From an uncultured Bacteroidia bacterium (GTDB lineage: Bacteria > Bacteroidota > Bacteroidia > Bacteroidales > UBA932): a stretch of DNA of 54,827 nucleotides. A program made the position numbers and the translations under genes. Location of the stretch: contig CACZXH010000017.1 in NCBI GenBank assembly GCA_902785065.1, positions 40,428-95,254 of the forward strand. Reading direction: 5' to 3'. Shown here piece by piece: positions 1-7,731 of this stretch; the first letter of the stretch is position 1; the number at the start of each line of letters is the position of its first letter. Below the pieces are notes generated by a model that searched no databases, was not told the DNA's origin, and worked only from the letters and a program-made list of their open reading frames with translations.

Positions 1-38
1 GAGGAGCGTCCGGCGGCGGTTCACATATACGTCTTTCG

Positions 39-72
39 CAAACATATCGGTATGGGTTTTGTTTCCCACAAA
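39..72 (-). promoter_or_regulatory. Promoter facing left, out of the window
   Basis: Read on the minus strand, TTTG at 69-72 and TATGTTTG at 39-46 are 22 bp apart. This resembles the Bacteroidetes -33/-7 promoter pattern (TTTG, about 20 bp, TAnnTTTG). It would drive a gene that lies left of the window edge, divergent from the DUF456 gene. Confidence 0.45.
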
Positions 73-89
73 TATAATCAATACTTTTG
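58..89 (+). promoter_or_regulatory. Promoter of the DUF456 gene
   Basis: TTTG at 58-61, a 20-bp spacer and TACTTTTG at 82-89 match the Bacteroidetes housekeeping promoter exactly. Transcription should start about 4 nt after the -7 box, at about 93, right at the GTG codon at 94. Confidence 0.65.
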
Positions 90-93
90 CAAA

Positions 94-588
94 GTGGAAA
101 CCTTTATCGCCATACTCTCCCTCCTGCTGGGCGTTGTCGGCATCGTCGGAAGCATCGCTCCCGGCCTGCCCGGACCGCCCCTGAGCTGGGTGGGCCTGCT
201 GCTCATCTATATCTGGGGCGGCGGCACCGACGGCGCGGGCAATGAGATGTCCCTGACCTTCCTCCTCATCTGGCTGGCGGTCACCATCGTCATCACCATC
301 ATCGACTATGTGGTCCCGGCATACTTCACGAAACTGACCGGCGGCTCCAAGGCCGGTGGCTGGGGCGCCATTATCGGCCTGTTCGCCGGCCTCATCGTCC
401 CGCCCGTGGGAATGATCGTCGGCTCCCTCCTCGGCGCCTTCATCGCGGAACTCGTCGTGGCGCAGAAAGACACCGCTACCTCCATCAAATCGGCCCTCGG
501 CGCCTTCCTGGGCTTCCTCTTCGGTACCGGCGCCAAACTCGTCGCCGCCGGCCTGATGCTCTTCTACATCTTCGTCTACGCCTTCTAG
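94..588 (+). CDS. DUF456 family small membrane protein
   Basis: A 164-residue, very hydrophobic protein that resembles the DUF456 family of integral membrane proteins; the molecular function of this family is not known. It has an N-terminal helix followed by a Gly/Pro-rich turn (APGLPGPPLSWVG near residues 20-32), a second helix, then Gly-rich membrane segments containing KAGGWGAIIGLFAGL and GSLLGAFIAEL. The open frame extends upstream to an ATG at 52, but that codon lies before the promoter -7 box at 82-89, so it cannot be the start. The GTG at 94 gives METFIAILSLLLG, the usual family N terminus, and sits about 5 nt after the box, implying an almost leaderless mRNA. It ends 4 bp into the convergent antitoxin gene. 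Confidence 0.85.
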   Translation: METFIAILSLLLGVVGIVGSIAPGLPGPPLSWVGLLLIYIWGGGTDGAGNEMSLTFLLIWLAVTIVITIIDYVVPAYFTKLTGGSKAGGWGAIIGLFAGLIVPPVGMIVGSLLGAFIAELVVAQKDTATSIKSALGAFLGFLFGTGAKLVAAGLMLFYIFVYAF

Positions 589-950
589 ACCCCGAGGACG
601 ATGGCCGCGTCGATGTCCAGTTTACGGCTGATCGTGCGGGCGGTCTTGATGGTCGGTTCGCACTTGCCGGCCAACAGGTCGGACAGGCGGGAAGGGCTGA
701 TGCCGAGCAGGTCGGCCAGCCCTTTTTGTGTCAGGCCCATCTCGTACATCCGCAGTTTCAGGATATCCACCAAGGAAGGCTCTCCGATGGCAAAATGCTC
801 CTCGGAGTATTCGGAGACCAGTTCGGACAACAATTCCAGCTCAATGCGAGCCGGATCGTCTTCCGGCGCATCATCTCCAACCAGGGGAAGCAGCGCTTCC
901 ACTCTTTTGACGGCCCATTCATATTGGGCCTCCCGCTCTATCTTGGCCAT
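585..950 (-). CDS. higA: HigA-type antitoxin, XRE-family HTH
   Basis: A 121-residue protein with an N-terminal acidic helical region and a C-terminal XRE-type helix-turn-helix (about residues 62-115, with GLTQKGLADLLGISPSRLSDLL and a recognition helix after it). In the HigBA family this protein binds and neutralises the HigB mRNA interferase and represses the shared promoter. The gene follows higB by 3 bp on the same strand, in the higB-higA order typical of this family, where the toxin gene comes first. Its last bases overlap the convergent DUF456 gene. Family assignment is from the HTH plus the neighbouring toxin. Confidence 0.85.
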   Translation of the reverse strand: MAKIEREAQYEWAVKRVEALLPLVGDDAPEDDPARIELELLSELVSEYSEEHFAIGEPSLVDILKLRMYEMGLTQKGLADLLGISPSRLSDLLAGKCEPTIKTARTISRKLDIDAAIVLGV

Positions 951-953
951 ATC

Positions 954-1247
954 CTAAATGTTTGCACAGTCTATCTTCATGTACTCCTCATGGGTCCCGA
1001 TGAACCGGATATACACAAACCGGATGGTGAACTTGATGACGACGACCAACCGATACCGATTCCCTTTGATGTTGAACACAAAGTGTTGGTTTCCTACGGC
1101 ATCCACGGTGCCGAATGTCTGCCGGACATCGGCGAAACAAGTCCATTCACTCCGTTTCACGATACTGACCCATTCTTGCAGGGCCACCCGCGCATCGGGA
1201 TGGTTCCCGATGTATTCCTTCAAGGTCTGTTCTGTAAAGATCCGCAT
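954..1247 (-). CDS. higB: HigB-type mRNA interferase toxin
   Basis: A 97-residue basic protein of the HigB toxin family (RelE-like fold), whose members cleave mRNA on the ribosome. Family signatures seen are the N-terminal MRIFTEQTL, the central W-x-CFADVRQTFGTVD segment, the GNQHFVFNIKGNRYRLVV strand pair and the C-terminal VYIRFIGTHEEY. I start at the ATG at 1247 because family proteins begin MRIFT; an ATG two codons upstream (1253) gives MDMRIFT. The antitoxin follows after 3 bp. No obvious degradation is seen, so the module is probably functional. Confidence 0.87.
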   Translation of the reverse strand: MRIFTEQTLKEYIGNHPDARVALQEWVSIVKRSEWTCFADVRQTFGTVDAVGNQHFVFNIKGNRYRLVVVIKFTIRFVYIRFIGTHEEYMKIDCANI

Positions 1248-1312
1248 GTCCATTCAAAATAATCTTCTGAAAACTATAATTTTGTCCGTTGCCGTGGGAT
1301 ACGAATATACAC

Positions 1313-1369
1313 GAAAAACCCCCGAAACGACCCAAGCTGTTGATAACTTGTGTTGTTTCAGGGGGTATT
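1313..1369 (-). terminator. Stem-loop terminator of the nan operon
   Basis: CCCCCGAAAC at 1319-1328 can pair with GTTTCAGGGGG at 1355-1365 (one bulge). Read on the minus strand the stem is followed by five T residues, so it ends the operon whose last stop codon is at 1392. The loop is long (about 26 nt), so confidence is moderate. Confidence 0.5.
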
Positions 1370-1391
1370 TATGCGTTTCTTACGATGAGCC

Positions 1392-3491
1392 TCAACGGAC
1401 CGGGAGGCGGAAGGTGGAGGCGGGGAGGCCGGTGGCGTTCACGAGGTTGGCGCGGGTGAAGGGCTGCCAAGCGTAGCGGACGGCCTTGGGGGCTCGGATC
1501 GCGGCGCAGTCCAGGCGGACCAGGCCGCCTGTGACCTCGGCCGCGACCGGATGGAACAGCCCGTCCGCGGCATCCTGGACCTCGAAGCCGACGATGGGGC
1601 CGCCGTCCGCGGAGCGAAGCGCCTCTTGCGGGTAAAAATCGACATAAACGTCCTGTCCGACGCGCGCGGCCTCTTTGGCCAGCGGGCCGTCGGCCTTCAC
1701 GGCGTGGGCGTAATGCTTCTCCAGCGCCTGCAGGGCCAAACGCTCCCCGACGGGCCGCTTCTGCCGATAGTGCACATCGGTCAGGTCGCCCAAGTCGGTG
1801 GTGACAGCCATCCCGAGACCCGGACGACTGTCCATCAGCCGACGCTGGGAGTCGCGGAAAATGGGCCAGCAGGTGCGGTTCAGGGAGGAGAGCTGGACGT
1901 AGTAGAAAGGAATGTCAGAGAAGTAGTTCCGCCAGGAGTCCACCAGCAGCGGGAAGAGGTCTTCGTGAACCTCCACCCTTTCCGCGTTGGACTCACCCTG
2001 ATACCAGATGACGCCCGTAATCGGGTAATGGTCCAGGGGGAGGATGCCTGCTTCGAAGTTGTAGCAGGGTTCGTAAGGATGGCGGGTAGGGACGATGCCG
2101 TAGCCCTCCACGGAGGCGGGCCGGTTGGAAAGGTTCTTCTCCGCACGACCGCGGGCCCATTCCATGATCAGGTCGTTGTGGAGCCAGTCGCGGAGGAAGG
2201 CCGGATAGCGGGTTTCGAGGGTCTCGCGGTCCACCCAGCTTTCGGTCGTGGAACCGCCCACGGCGTTGCAGATCAGGCCGATGGGAACCTGCAGGCTATC
2301 CCGCAGCATCTGGCCGAAGGCGTAACCGACGGCCGAGAAGCGGGCGATGGCGGCGTCCGAGGCCGGCATCCAGCGGGTAGGTGCAAAGTACTGCAGATGG
2401 TTCACGCTGTCCAGCGCGGTCGCCGGCCAGGCCACGTTATCCGTCCGCCAGTTGCATTTCATGTCGTACAGGCGGAGGTCCGCATCCGGCCGCGGCGCCG
2501 CGTCGGAACTCTGCCGTACCTCGAACTCCATGTTGGACTGGCCGGAGCACAGCCAGATGTCGCCGAAAGCGACGTCCCGGTACACCAGCGAAGACTTGGC
2601 CGTCTCGATACGGAGAACCGAGCCCGTCCCTGCCGGATGCGGTGCCACGTCGACGCCCCAGCGGCCCCGATTATCGGCGACCGCCTGATAGACAGCACCA
2701 TCGACCGTAACTTGCACCGACTCCCCCGCATTGGCCTTCCCCCGGATGGCGAAGGGTTTCTCCCGGGGCAAAACCATGTGGTCGGAGAACATCGGCGAGA
2801 CCTGCAGGCCGCCGTAATCGCCCGTGATACCGCAGTAGACGGTTTTCGCAAGGATGCCGGCGCCTTCCGCATTCGGATGGACGGCGTCCGGAAACATCCA
2901 GGGATAACGGTACAGCGGCTCGTAAAAGTCGATGAGCTCGGCCCCAGAGGCTTCGGCCACCGTCTCGATGGCCTCCTGGATCTGTCCGTGCCAGGTTTTC
3001 GTGCCCGAAATGAAGCGGGTGTGGTTGCTGCCGATGGGCGTCATCCGCGCAATCAGGAACCGCGCCTGGGGATTGACGCTCCGGAGACTGTCGATGAGCG
3101 CGAGGTAATCGCCCACGAACTCGTCCTGGAAGTGCGGCCAGTTGCGCGGGTCCGTATCGTTGACCCCCAGATGGATGACCACAATGTCCCCGGCGAAATC
3201 CATGGCCTGGCGGAACTCCTCCTGCTCGAAATACGGCCGGTGGCCGTGGCGCAGGAGCGTTGCGCCCGACTTGCCGAAGTTCCCGACTTCGTAGCGGTCC
3301 CCCAGCATTTCCTGCAACCGCACCGGATAGCTTTCGTGCTCCCGGTCATCCAACCGCATCCCATACGTGATACTGTTTCCCACACAGGAAACCTTGATCT
3401 TGGGTTCCACCTTCGGCTTCCGACGGGCATCAGCCGGAGCCGCGACGATCAGCAGGGCCAGGAGGCCCGGGAGGATACTACGCCATGTCAT
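1392..3491 (-). CDS. Two-domain SGNH hydrolase / sialate O-acetylesterase
   Basis: A 699-residue secreted esterase. After a signal peptide (about residues 1-22), the first half is an SGNH/GDSL hydrolase with block I GNSITYG (near 37), HLGVND (near 106) and the catalytic HPN block near 205. The second half is a sialate O-acetylesterase (SASA) domain with GQSNMEF near 317, WYQGESN near 495 and DLGDLTDVHY near 565. In Bacteroidales nan loci such enzymes remove O-acetyl groups from sialic acid so that downstream enzymes can act on it. It is the last gene of the operon, and its start overlaps the MFS transporter stop by 14 bp, indicating translational coupling. The fused two-domain form resembles the EstA/NanS proteins of this phylum; which sialic acid positions it de-acetylates cannot be read from sequence. 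Confidence 0.87.
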   Translation of the reverse strand: MTWRSILPGLLALLIVAAPADARRKPKVEPKIKVSCVGNSITYGMRLDDREHESYPVRLQEMLGDRYEVGNFGKSGATLLRHGHRPYFEQEEFRQAMDFAGDIVVIHLGVNDTDPRNWPHFQDEFVGDYLALIDSLRSVNPQARFLIARMTPIGSNHTRFISGTKTWHGQIQEAIETVAEASGAELIDFYEPLYRYPWMFPDAVHPNAEGAGILAKTVYCGITGDYGGLQVSPMFSDHMVLPREKPFAIRGKANAGESVQVTVDGAVYQAVADNRGRWGVDVAPHPAGTGSVLRIETAKSSLVYRDVAFGDIWLCSGQSNMEFEVRQSSDAAPRPDADLRLYDMKCNWRTDNVAWPATALDSVNHLQYFAPTRWMPASDAAIARFSAVGYAFGQMLRDSLQVPIGLICNAVGGSTTESWVDRETLETRYPAFLRDWLHNDLIMEWARGRAEKNLSNRPASVEGYGIVPTRHPYEPCYNFEAGILPLDHYPITGVIWYQGESNAERVEVHEDLFPLLVDSWRNYFSDIPFYYVQLSSLNRTCWPIFRDSQRRLMDSRPGLGMAVTTDLGDLTDVHYRQKRPVGERLALQALEKHYAHAVKADGPLAKEAARVGQDVYVDFYPQEALRSADGGPIVGFEVQDAADGLFHPVAAEVTGGLVRLDCAAIRAPKAVRYAWQPFTRANLVNATGLPASTFRLPVR

Positions 3492-4728
3492 CGGTAACAG
3501 GTTTTAAGACGGTGAGTTCCACGAGGAGGGCGAGAGCCGTGACGACGCCCAGGACGGCGAAGGCCGCGCCCAGGTGGCCGCCGTCCTGCATCCGGCCCAG
3601 GACCTGCGTGCAGACGGCGCCCATCGCCACACCGACCGTATTCATGAAGCCATAGGCGGTGGCGCGGAGACGCGAGGGGACGAACTGGCACAGGATAGGC
3701 ATATTGTTCGTGTCGAACATGCCGTAACCGATGCCGAAGATAAGACCCGCGGCGACGGCGGCGATCAGGCCCTGGCCCAGCCCCACGAGCACGAGGGCCG
3801 GCACCATCATTCCCAGGCCGATGGCGCTGGTGTAAATGCGGCCCTTGAGGTTCTTCTTCACCCAACGGTCCGACAGGGGGCCGCCGATAAGAACGCCGAT
3901 GAAGGAGGCAAAAGCGATGGTGATCGTCGCAATCGGGCCCGCTTTTTCCATCGGGATGTCCAGGCTGCCCTGGAACAGGGTCGGAAGCCAGTTCTTCGTG
4001 GCCCAGCCCGGCATGGACGAGGACGCGAAGAAGAACAGGATGGCCCAGAAGGCAATGTTGGAGAAGATGAGTCCGAAGGATTTCCAGATGGAGGCTGTTT
4101 CGGGAGATTTCTCCGCGCGGCCTTCGGCCTTGGTCGAAATGACAGACGCCGGGCGGGCTTCCTTCAGGCAGAAAATGAGGATCACGGCATACACGATGCC
4201 GATGATACCGAACCAGTGGAAGGTCTGCTGCCAAGTCAGGGCCGCGGCCAGGTTGGCGCCGAAACCGCCGAGGGCCTGGCCCAGGTACAGGCCAGTCATG
4301 TGGATGCCCACGGCGAGGGAACGCGATTTCCCGGTATGGTAGTCGGCGATGAGCGACAGGCTGGACGGGATGTACAGGGCCTCGCTCACGCCCATCAGCC
4401 CGCGGAGCCACTTCAGCTGCGAGAAAGTCGTGCAATAGCCCATCAGGAGCGTCACGGCCGACCACACGGCCAGCGAGCCCACAATCAGCCACTTCCGGCT
4501 CAACCGGTCGGCCACGGTGCCCGCGAACGGGCTCACGATGGCATAGATCCACAGGAAGATCGCCATCAGCACGCCGAACGCTTCGGCCTGCTGCAGCTGG
4601 GCGATGTCCATTGCGATGTACTCCCGCATCGTCGAGAGCATCTGCCGGTCCATGTAATTCAGCAGGGCGACCACCCACAGGAGGGCCACCACAATCCACG
4701 GATAAATCTTTTCAAGTTTCTTGGCCAT
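3478..4728 (-). CDS. MFS transporter, probable sialic acid permease (NanT-like)
   Basis: A 416-residue major facilitator with about 12 membrane helices. The N-terminal NYMDRQML signature in helix 1 and the loop 2-3 motif GTVADRLSRKWLI are typical of the family. In Bacteroidales an MFS protein in the nan locus carries sialic acid across the inner membrane. The gene lies between the GH20 hexosaminidase (11 bp upstream) and the acetylesterase (14-bp overlap). Residues about 195-208, in the cytoplasmic loop between helices 6 and 7 (SVISTKAEGRAEKS), are encoded by a short palindromic repeat at 4104-4143 that is also found elsewhere in the operon. The insertion keeps the frame, so the protein should still be made. 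The substrate is inferred from context. Confidence 0.85.
   Translation of the reverse strand: MAKKLEKIYPWIVVALLWVVALLNYMDRQMLSTMREYIAMDIAQLQQAEAFGVLMAIFLWIYAIVSPFAGTVADRLSRKWLIVGSLAVWSAVTLLMGYCTTFSQLKWLRGLMGVSEALYIPSSLSLIADYHTGKSRSLAVGIHMTGLYLGQALGGFGANLAAALTWQQTFHWFGIIGIVYAVILIFCLKEARPASVISTKAEGRAEKSPETASIWKSFGLIFSNIAFWAILFFFASSSMPGWATKNWLPTLFQGSLDIPMEKAGPIATITIAFASFIGVLIGGPLSDRWVKKNLKGRIYTSAIGLGMMVPALVLVGLGQGLIAAVAAGLIFGIGYGMFDTNNMPILCQFVPSRLRATAYGFMNTVGVAMGAVCTQVLGRMQDGGHLGAAFAVLGVVTALALLVELTVLKPVTDDMA
4104..4143 (+). repeat. REP-like palindromic repeat inside the MFS gene
   Basis: On the minus strand the element begins GTCATTTCGACC, has an inner GGCCGAAGGCC palindrome and ends GGAGAAATCT. 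It has the same ends as the copies at 4739, 6345, 7055 and 18299. It is inserted in frame and encodes about 13 residues of a cytoplasmic loop. Confidence 0.65.
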
Positions 4729-4738
4729 ATCTTACCTT

Positions 4739-4766
4739 GTCATTTCGAGCTTGTCGAGAAATCTGT
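4739..4766 (+). repeat. REP-like repeat at the 3' end of the GH20 gene
   Basis: GTCATTTCGAGC, a short spacer and GTCGAGAAATCTG form a palindromic element. On the minus strand it supplies the last codons (SSK) and the TGA stop of the GH20 gene, so the element has redefined the C terminus of that protein. Confidence 0.65.
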
Positions 4767-6665
4767 TTCATACTTGACCTCGGCGGCCGCACGGCCGTCG
4801 GGGGTCGTCAAGGCGCAGGTGAACATCCACTTCACGAGACGGGTCTCGGGCGTGGAGAACGCGCCGACGGGCAATTTGATGAGGAGTTCGTTCCAGCCCT
4901 TGTCCAAAGGAACCGGAAGCGGTGCGCGCCCCGCGCAGTTGGCATTGCCGAAGGGCTCCTGGCTGTCCGCCCGCCCGGTGTTGCCCACCCATTCGGGCGG
5001 AAGGATCTCCGTCCCGTTCAGCCAGAGACGGCTGTGCCGGTAATCCCAGGCGCCCTGCGGGGGCATCGGGTCCCGCTCGGAACGGCTGTAGTCCTGGGTC
5101 TCGAAGAGCAGGCCGACGGTCTGGCGCCGTGACGACCATACTTTCGTCCGCGCATAGACGGTATGGTCGGGCTGCGGATCCGGGTAATAGCCGGCGACGG
5201 TCCCCGGTCCCCAGACGTGCCGGAAATAGAGGCCGGAACCGGTCACCACGCGGTCGGTTTCCCAGACGCCTTCCTCCGGCGGAAAGACCTTTTCCAGGTC
5301 GCCGCCGTTCGGATAGGCCGGGGAAATGGCCCAGCGGGCCTGCCCCTGCGCGACATAGGCCATGGGCACGTCCTTCAGGACGGTTTCCCGATACGCCAGC
5401 ATCCGCTTTTCGAAATCCAGGAAGTCCTCCCGGGCCGGACCTTCGTCGGGCAGGACCGTGCCGAATCCGTCGAAATACTGGTAGCCGCCGCCCCGCCAGG
5501 CGCGGTCTGCCAGGGCGAGCACGGATGCGTACAAGTTATTCTCTTTCAGGATGTTCTCTTCGTTGGTGAGATACCGGTCATTCCAGAGGGCGATGATGCT
5601 GCCGGCGATATCGTCGGAGCCTTCCGTCCGCCCGTAGATCGTGCTGGTGTGCAGACCGATGAGGTCGCCGAAGAGGTCGAAGTGATTGATATAATGCAGC
5701 CGGCAGTCCACCGCTGGGATCCCTTCCTTGGCCTCGCCCCGGTAGCTCCAGAGCTGGAGTCCGTCGATCTCGCCCAACCGATAAGGCCAGCCCGGGTTCC
5801 AGGAGAGGGCTTTCCGGCCATGGGCCCGGATATAGGCGACCATTTCCGAGATGAGCCACGAATCCGTGAACGCCACCTCGTCCGTGCCGATATGGACATA
5901 CGGTCCGCTGAACGTGTCGAAAACCTCCTCCAGCAGCTCTCTGAGCACGGCCTTGCCTTCCGGCGTCTGCATGCCGAAGCCCATCGTACGCTCGAACGCG
6001 CCGCTATGGCCCGGGATGTCGAGTTCCGGAATCAGCGTCACGCCCCGCTCACGGCAGAAGGCGTCCAGCTCGCGCATCTCGTCCTGCGTATAGAACTTCC
6101 CCGGCTGGCGCGTCATATTCTCTGGAGCGTTGAGCTGCGGATACCGCCTGCTTTCCAGCCGCCAGGCTTCGTTCTCGGTCAAGTGCAGATGGAATACATT
6201 GACCTTGAACTGCGAGAAGATGTCTACCTCCCGCTTGAGTTCTTCCAGGCTGACGTACGTGCGCCCCACATCCATCATCCAGCCGCGCACGCGGAAACTG
6301 GGCCAGTCCACGATGCGGCAGCAAGGGATGCGCCCCTTTCCCCTGTCATTCTGAGAAGGCCGACGGCCGACGTGAGAATCCCGAAGTTGCCGGAGCGTCT
6401 GCCGGGCGTTCCAGACGCCCCGCTCCGTCACGGCCTCGATATGGACACCCGCCTTGTCGACGGTCAGGCGATACGCCTCGTTTTCATTCAAGACGGCCTC
6501 CGGAATGGCTTCCACGAACGACAGCGTCTCGGGCGCTCCGGCCCGGATGCTCCCACCGGTGAACTCGACCTGCTTCGGCAGCGGCAGCAATGCCGGTTCC
6601 TGCGCCTTCGCGCAGGAGACCAGCAGTACTGATGCCAGGAGCGTTTCCGCCAATCCGTGGGCCAT
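4740..6665 (-). CDS. GH20 beta-N-acetylhexosaminidase, secreted lipoprotein
   Basis: A 641-residue enzyme that would release terminal GlcNAc or GalNAc residues from glycans. It has a lipoprotein-type signal (LLASVLLVSC, Cys at about 18), an N-terminal domain of the GH20b type, then the catalytic barrel with the hallmark Asp-Glu pair in HIGTDEVAF near residues 258-264, and a C-terminal beta domain. GH20 enzymes are regular members of Bacteroidales nan loci, exposing or finishing host glycans after sialic acid removal. Two repeat elements mark the gene: one (6345-6382) adds about 12 residues (DSHVGRRPSQND) before the conserved GRIPCCRIVDWP block, and one (4739-4766) provides the stop codon. The gap to the mutarotase gene upstream is 25 bp. 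Confidence 0.9.
   Translation of the reverse strand: MAHGLAETLLASVLLVSCAKAQEPALLPLPKQVEFTGGSIRAGAPETLSFVEAIPEAVLNENEAYRLTVDKAGVHIEAVTERGVWNARQTLRQLRDSHVGRRPSQNDRGKGRIPCCRIVDWPSFRVRGWMMDVGRTYVSLEELKREVDIFSQFKVNVFHLHLTENEAWRLESRRYPQLNAPENMTRQPGKFYTQDEMRELDAFCRERGVTLIPELDIPGHSGAFERTMGFGMQTPEGKAVLRELLEEVFDTFSGPYVHIGTDEVAFTDSWLISEMVAYIRAHGRKALSWNPGWPYRLGEIDGLQLWSYRGEAKEGIPAVDCRLHYINHFDLFGDLIGLHTSTIYGRTEGSDDIAGSIIALWNDRYLTNEENILKENNLYASVLALADRAWRGGGYQYFDGFGTVLPDEGPAREDFLDFEKRMLAYRETVLKDVPMAYVAQGQARWAISPAYPNGGDLEKVFPPEEGVWETDRVVTGSGLYFRHVWGPGTVAGYYPDPQPDHTVYARTKVWSSRRQTVGLLFETQDYSRSERDPMPPQGAWDYRHSRLWLNGTEILPPEWVGNTGRADSQEPFGNANCAGRAPLPVPLDKGWNELLIKLPVGAFSTPETRLVKWMFTCALTTPDGRAAAEVKYETDFSTSSK
6345..6382 (+). 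repeat. REP-like repeat inserted in the GH20 gene
   Basis: GTCATTCTGAGAAGGCC, CGACGGCCGACG and TGAGAATCCC form a palindromic element of about 38 bp. It lies in frame in the GH20 coding sequence (about residues 94-107), in a surface segment where homologues are shorter as I recall them. Its ends match the other repeats of this operon. Confidence 0.6.
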
Positions 6666-6690
6666 TTATCGTAATGGGTTAAGTAGCGTT

Positions 6691-7731
6691 TTACCAGGCC
6701 AGGGAGAAAATCCGAGGGCTGCGGACACCGGGCTTGAGCTCGCCGCCGGCGACATAGAGTCCGCCCGCCGGGCGGACGGCGACGCCGGGGCCGGCGAGGG
6801 CGCAGGCCGGGTCGGCGCCCAGGAGGGTCCACGCTCCGGAAGCCGGGTCGAAGGCGTACACCGCCTGCCGGAACTGATATTCAGCCGGTTCCTTGGACAG
6901 GTAAGGGATCCGGTCCTCCGGGGTATTGTGGAGGGCGCGGGCGAAGATGGCGCGGTTCACACCGCCCACGACGGCCAGCCGGCCGTCCGGCAGCGTTGCG
7001 CCCGTCGCCCCGACGAACGTTCCCCCGTCGGGGATGGAAGGAGCCTCGCGCCAAAGAGATTTCTCGACTTCGCTCGAAATGACAAGTCCCTTGTCGGAGA
7101 CCTCCAGCGTCTCGGGATTGAAGCCGCCCCAGACATAGAGGCTGCCGCCCGAAGCAAAGGCGACAGGCTGGACGAGGGGTTCGGGCAGGTCCGCCAGGCG
7201 GGTCCAGACATACTCGCCGATGGTACAGGCATAGACGGCGGTCGTGCCGACGCCGCCCGCCAGGTAGAGCCGGTCGCCGTCGCGCGTCCAGCCGCACTGC
7301 TCCATCGGTTCGGGCAGCGGAGGCAGGGCACGGAGGACGGCCGCGCCGTCCTGAAGCGTGAGTTCATAGACCTTGTCCGTGGTCACACCGCAGACATTGC
7401 CACCGGCCAGGACCAGCGCACCGTCCACCGCAAAGGTGGCCCCGTACGCCGTGGAGTCCGGCAGGACGCCGACGTGGGCCCATTCCCCGTCGGTATGGGC
7501 CCATATATCGGCATAAACCCGCTTGGCGCCCCCTTCCAGGAGGCTTTTGTCCGGGAAGTTCGCGCCGCCCGCGACCACCAGCGCATCACCCACGACGCCG
7601 CAGAACGGCGCCGACACCCCCTTCGCATACGCCGCGTCGGGAATGGATTTCAGTTCAGTTACTTTCATCGTTTCCGTATGGCAGGCCACCAGGCCCGCCG
7701 CCAGGATCAAGCTAATCCAGAATCTCATCAT
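6691..7731 (-). CDS. nanM: N-acetylneuraminate epimerase / Kelch mutarotase (NanM-like)
   Basis: A 346-residue Kelch-type beta-propeller of the cyclically permuted mutarotase family. Its E. coli relative NanM converts alpha-sialic acid to the beta anomer in the periplasm. The protein starts with a lipoprotein-like signal (ISLILAAGLVAC). Repeated Kelch blades include DALVVAGGANFPDKSL, GALVLAGGNVCG, DRLYLAGGVG, GSLYVWGGFNP, GRLAVVGGVNR and GGLYVAGGELK. Residues about 215-225 (LVISSEVEKSL) come from an in-frame palindromic repeat at 7055-7086, between two propeller blades. The start overlaps the upstream epimerase gene by 20 bp, so the genes are co-transcribed and probably coupled. Confidence 0.87.
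   Translation of the reverse strand: MMRFWISLILAAGLVACHTETMKVTELKSIPDAAYAKGVSAPFCGVVGDALVVAGGANFPDKSLLEGGAKRVYADIWAHTDGEWAHVGVLPDSTAYGATFAVDGALVLAGGNVCGVTTDKVYELTLQDGAAVLRALPPLPEPMEQCGWTRDGDRLYLAGGVGTTAVYACTIGEYVWTRLADLPEPLVQPVAFASGGSLYVWGGFNPETLEVSDKGLVISSEVEKSLWREAPSIPDGGTFVGATGATLPDGRLAVVGGVNRAIFARALHNTPEDRIPYLSKEPAEYQFRQAVYAFDPASGAWTLLGADPACALAGPGVAVRPAGGLYVAGGELKPGVRSPRIFSLAW
7055..7086 (+). repeat. REP-like repeat inserted in the nanM gene
   Basis: AGAGATTTCTCGACTTCGCT followed by CGAAATGAC is a palindromic element (TTTCTCGA/TCGAAAT arms). On the minus strand it reads from GTCATTTCGAGC to GAGAAATCT, as in the 4739 copy. It is inserted in frame and encodes VISSEVEKSL. Confidence 0.7.

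Noticed and set aside
52-93. Upstream ATG at 52 as start of the DUF456 gene
   Set aside because: The codon precedes a perfect promoter -7 box at 82-89, so the mRNA would not contain it; the residues added also do not fit the family.
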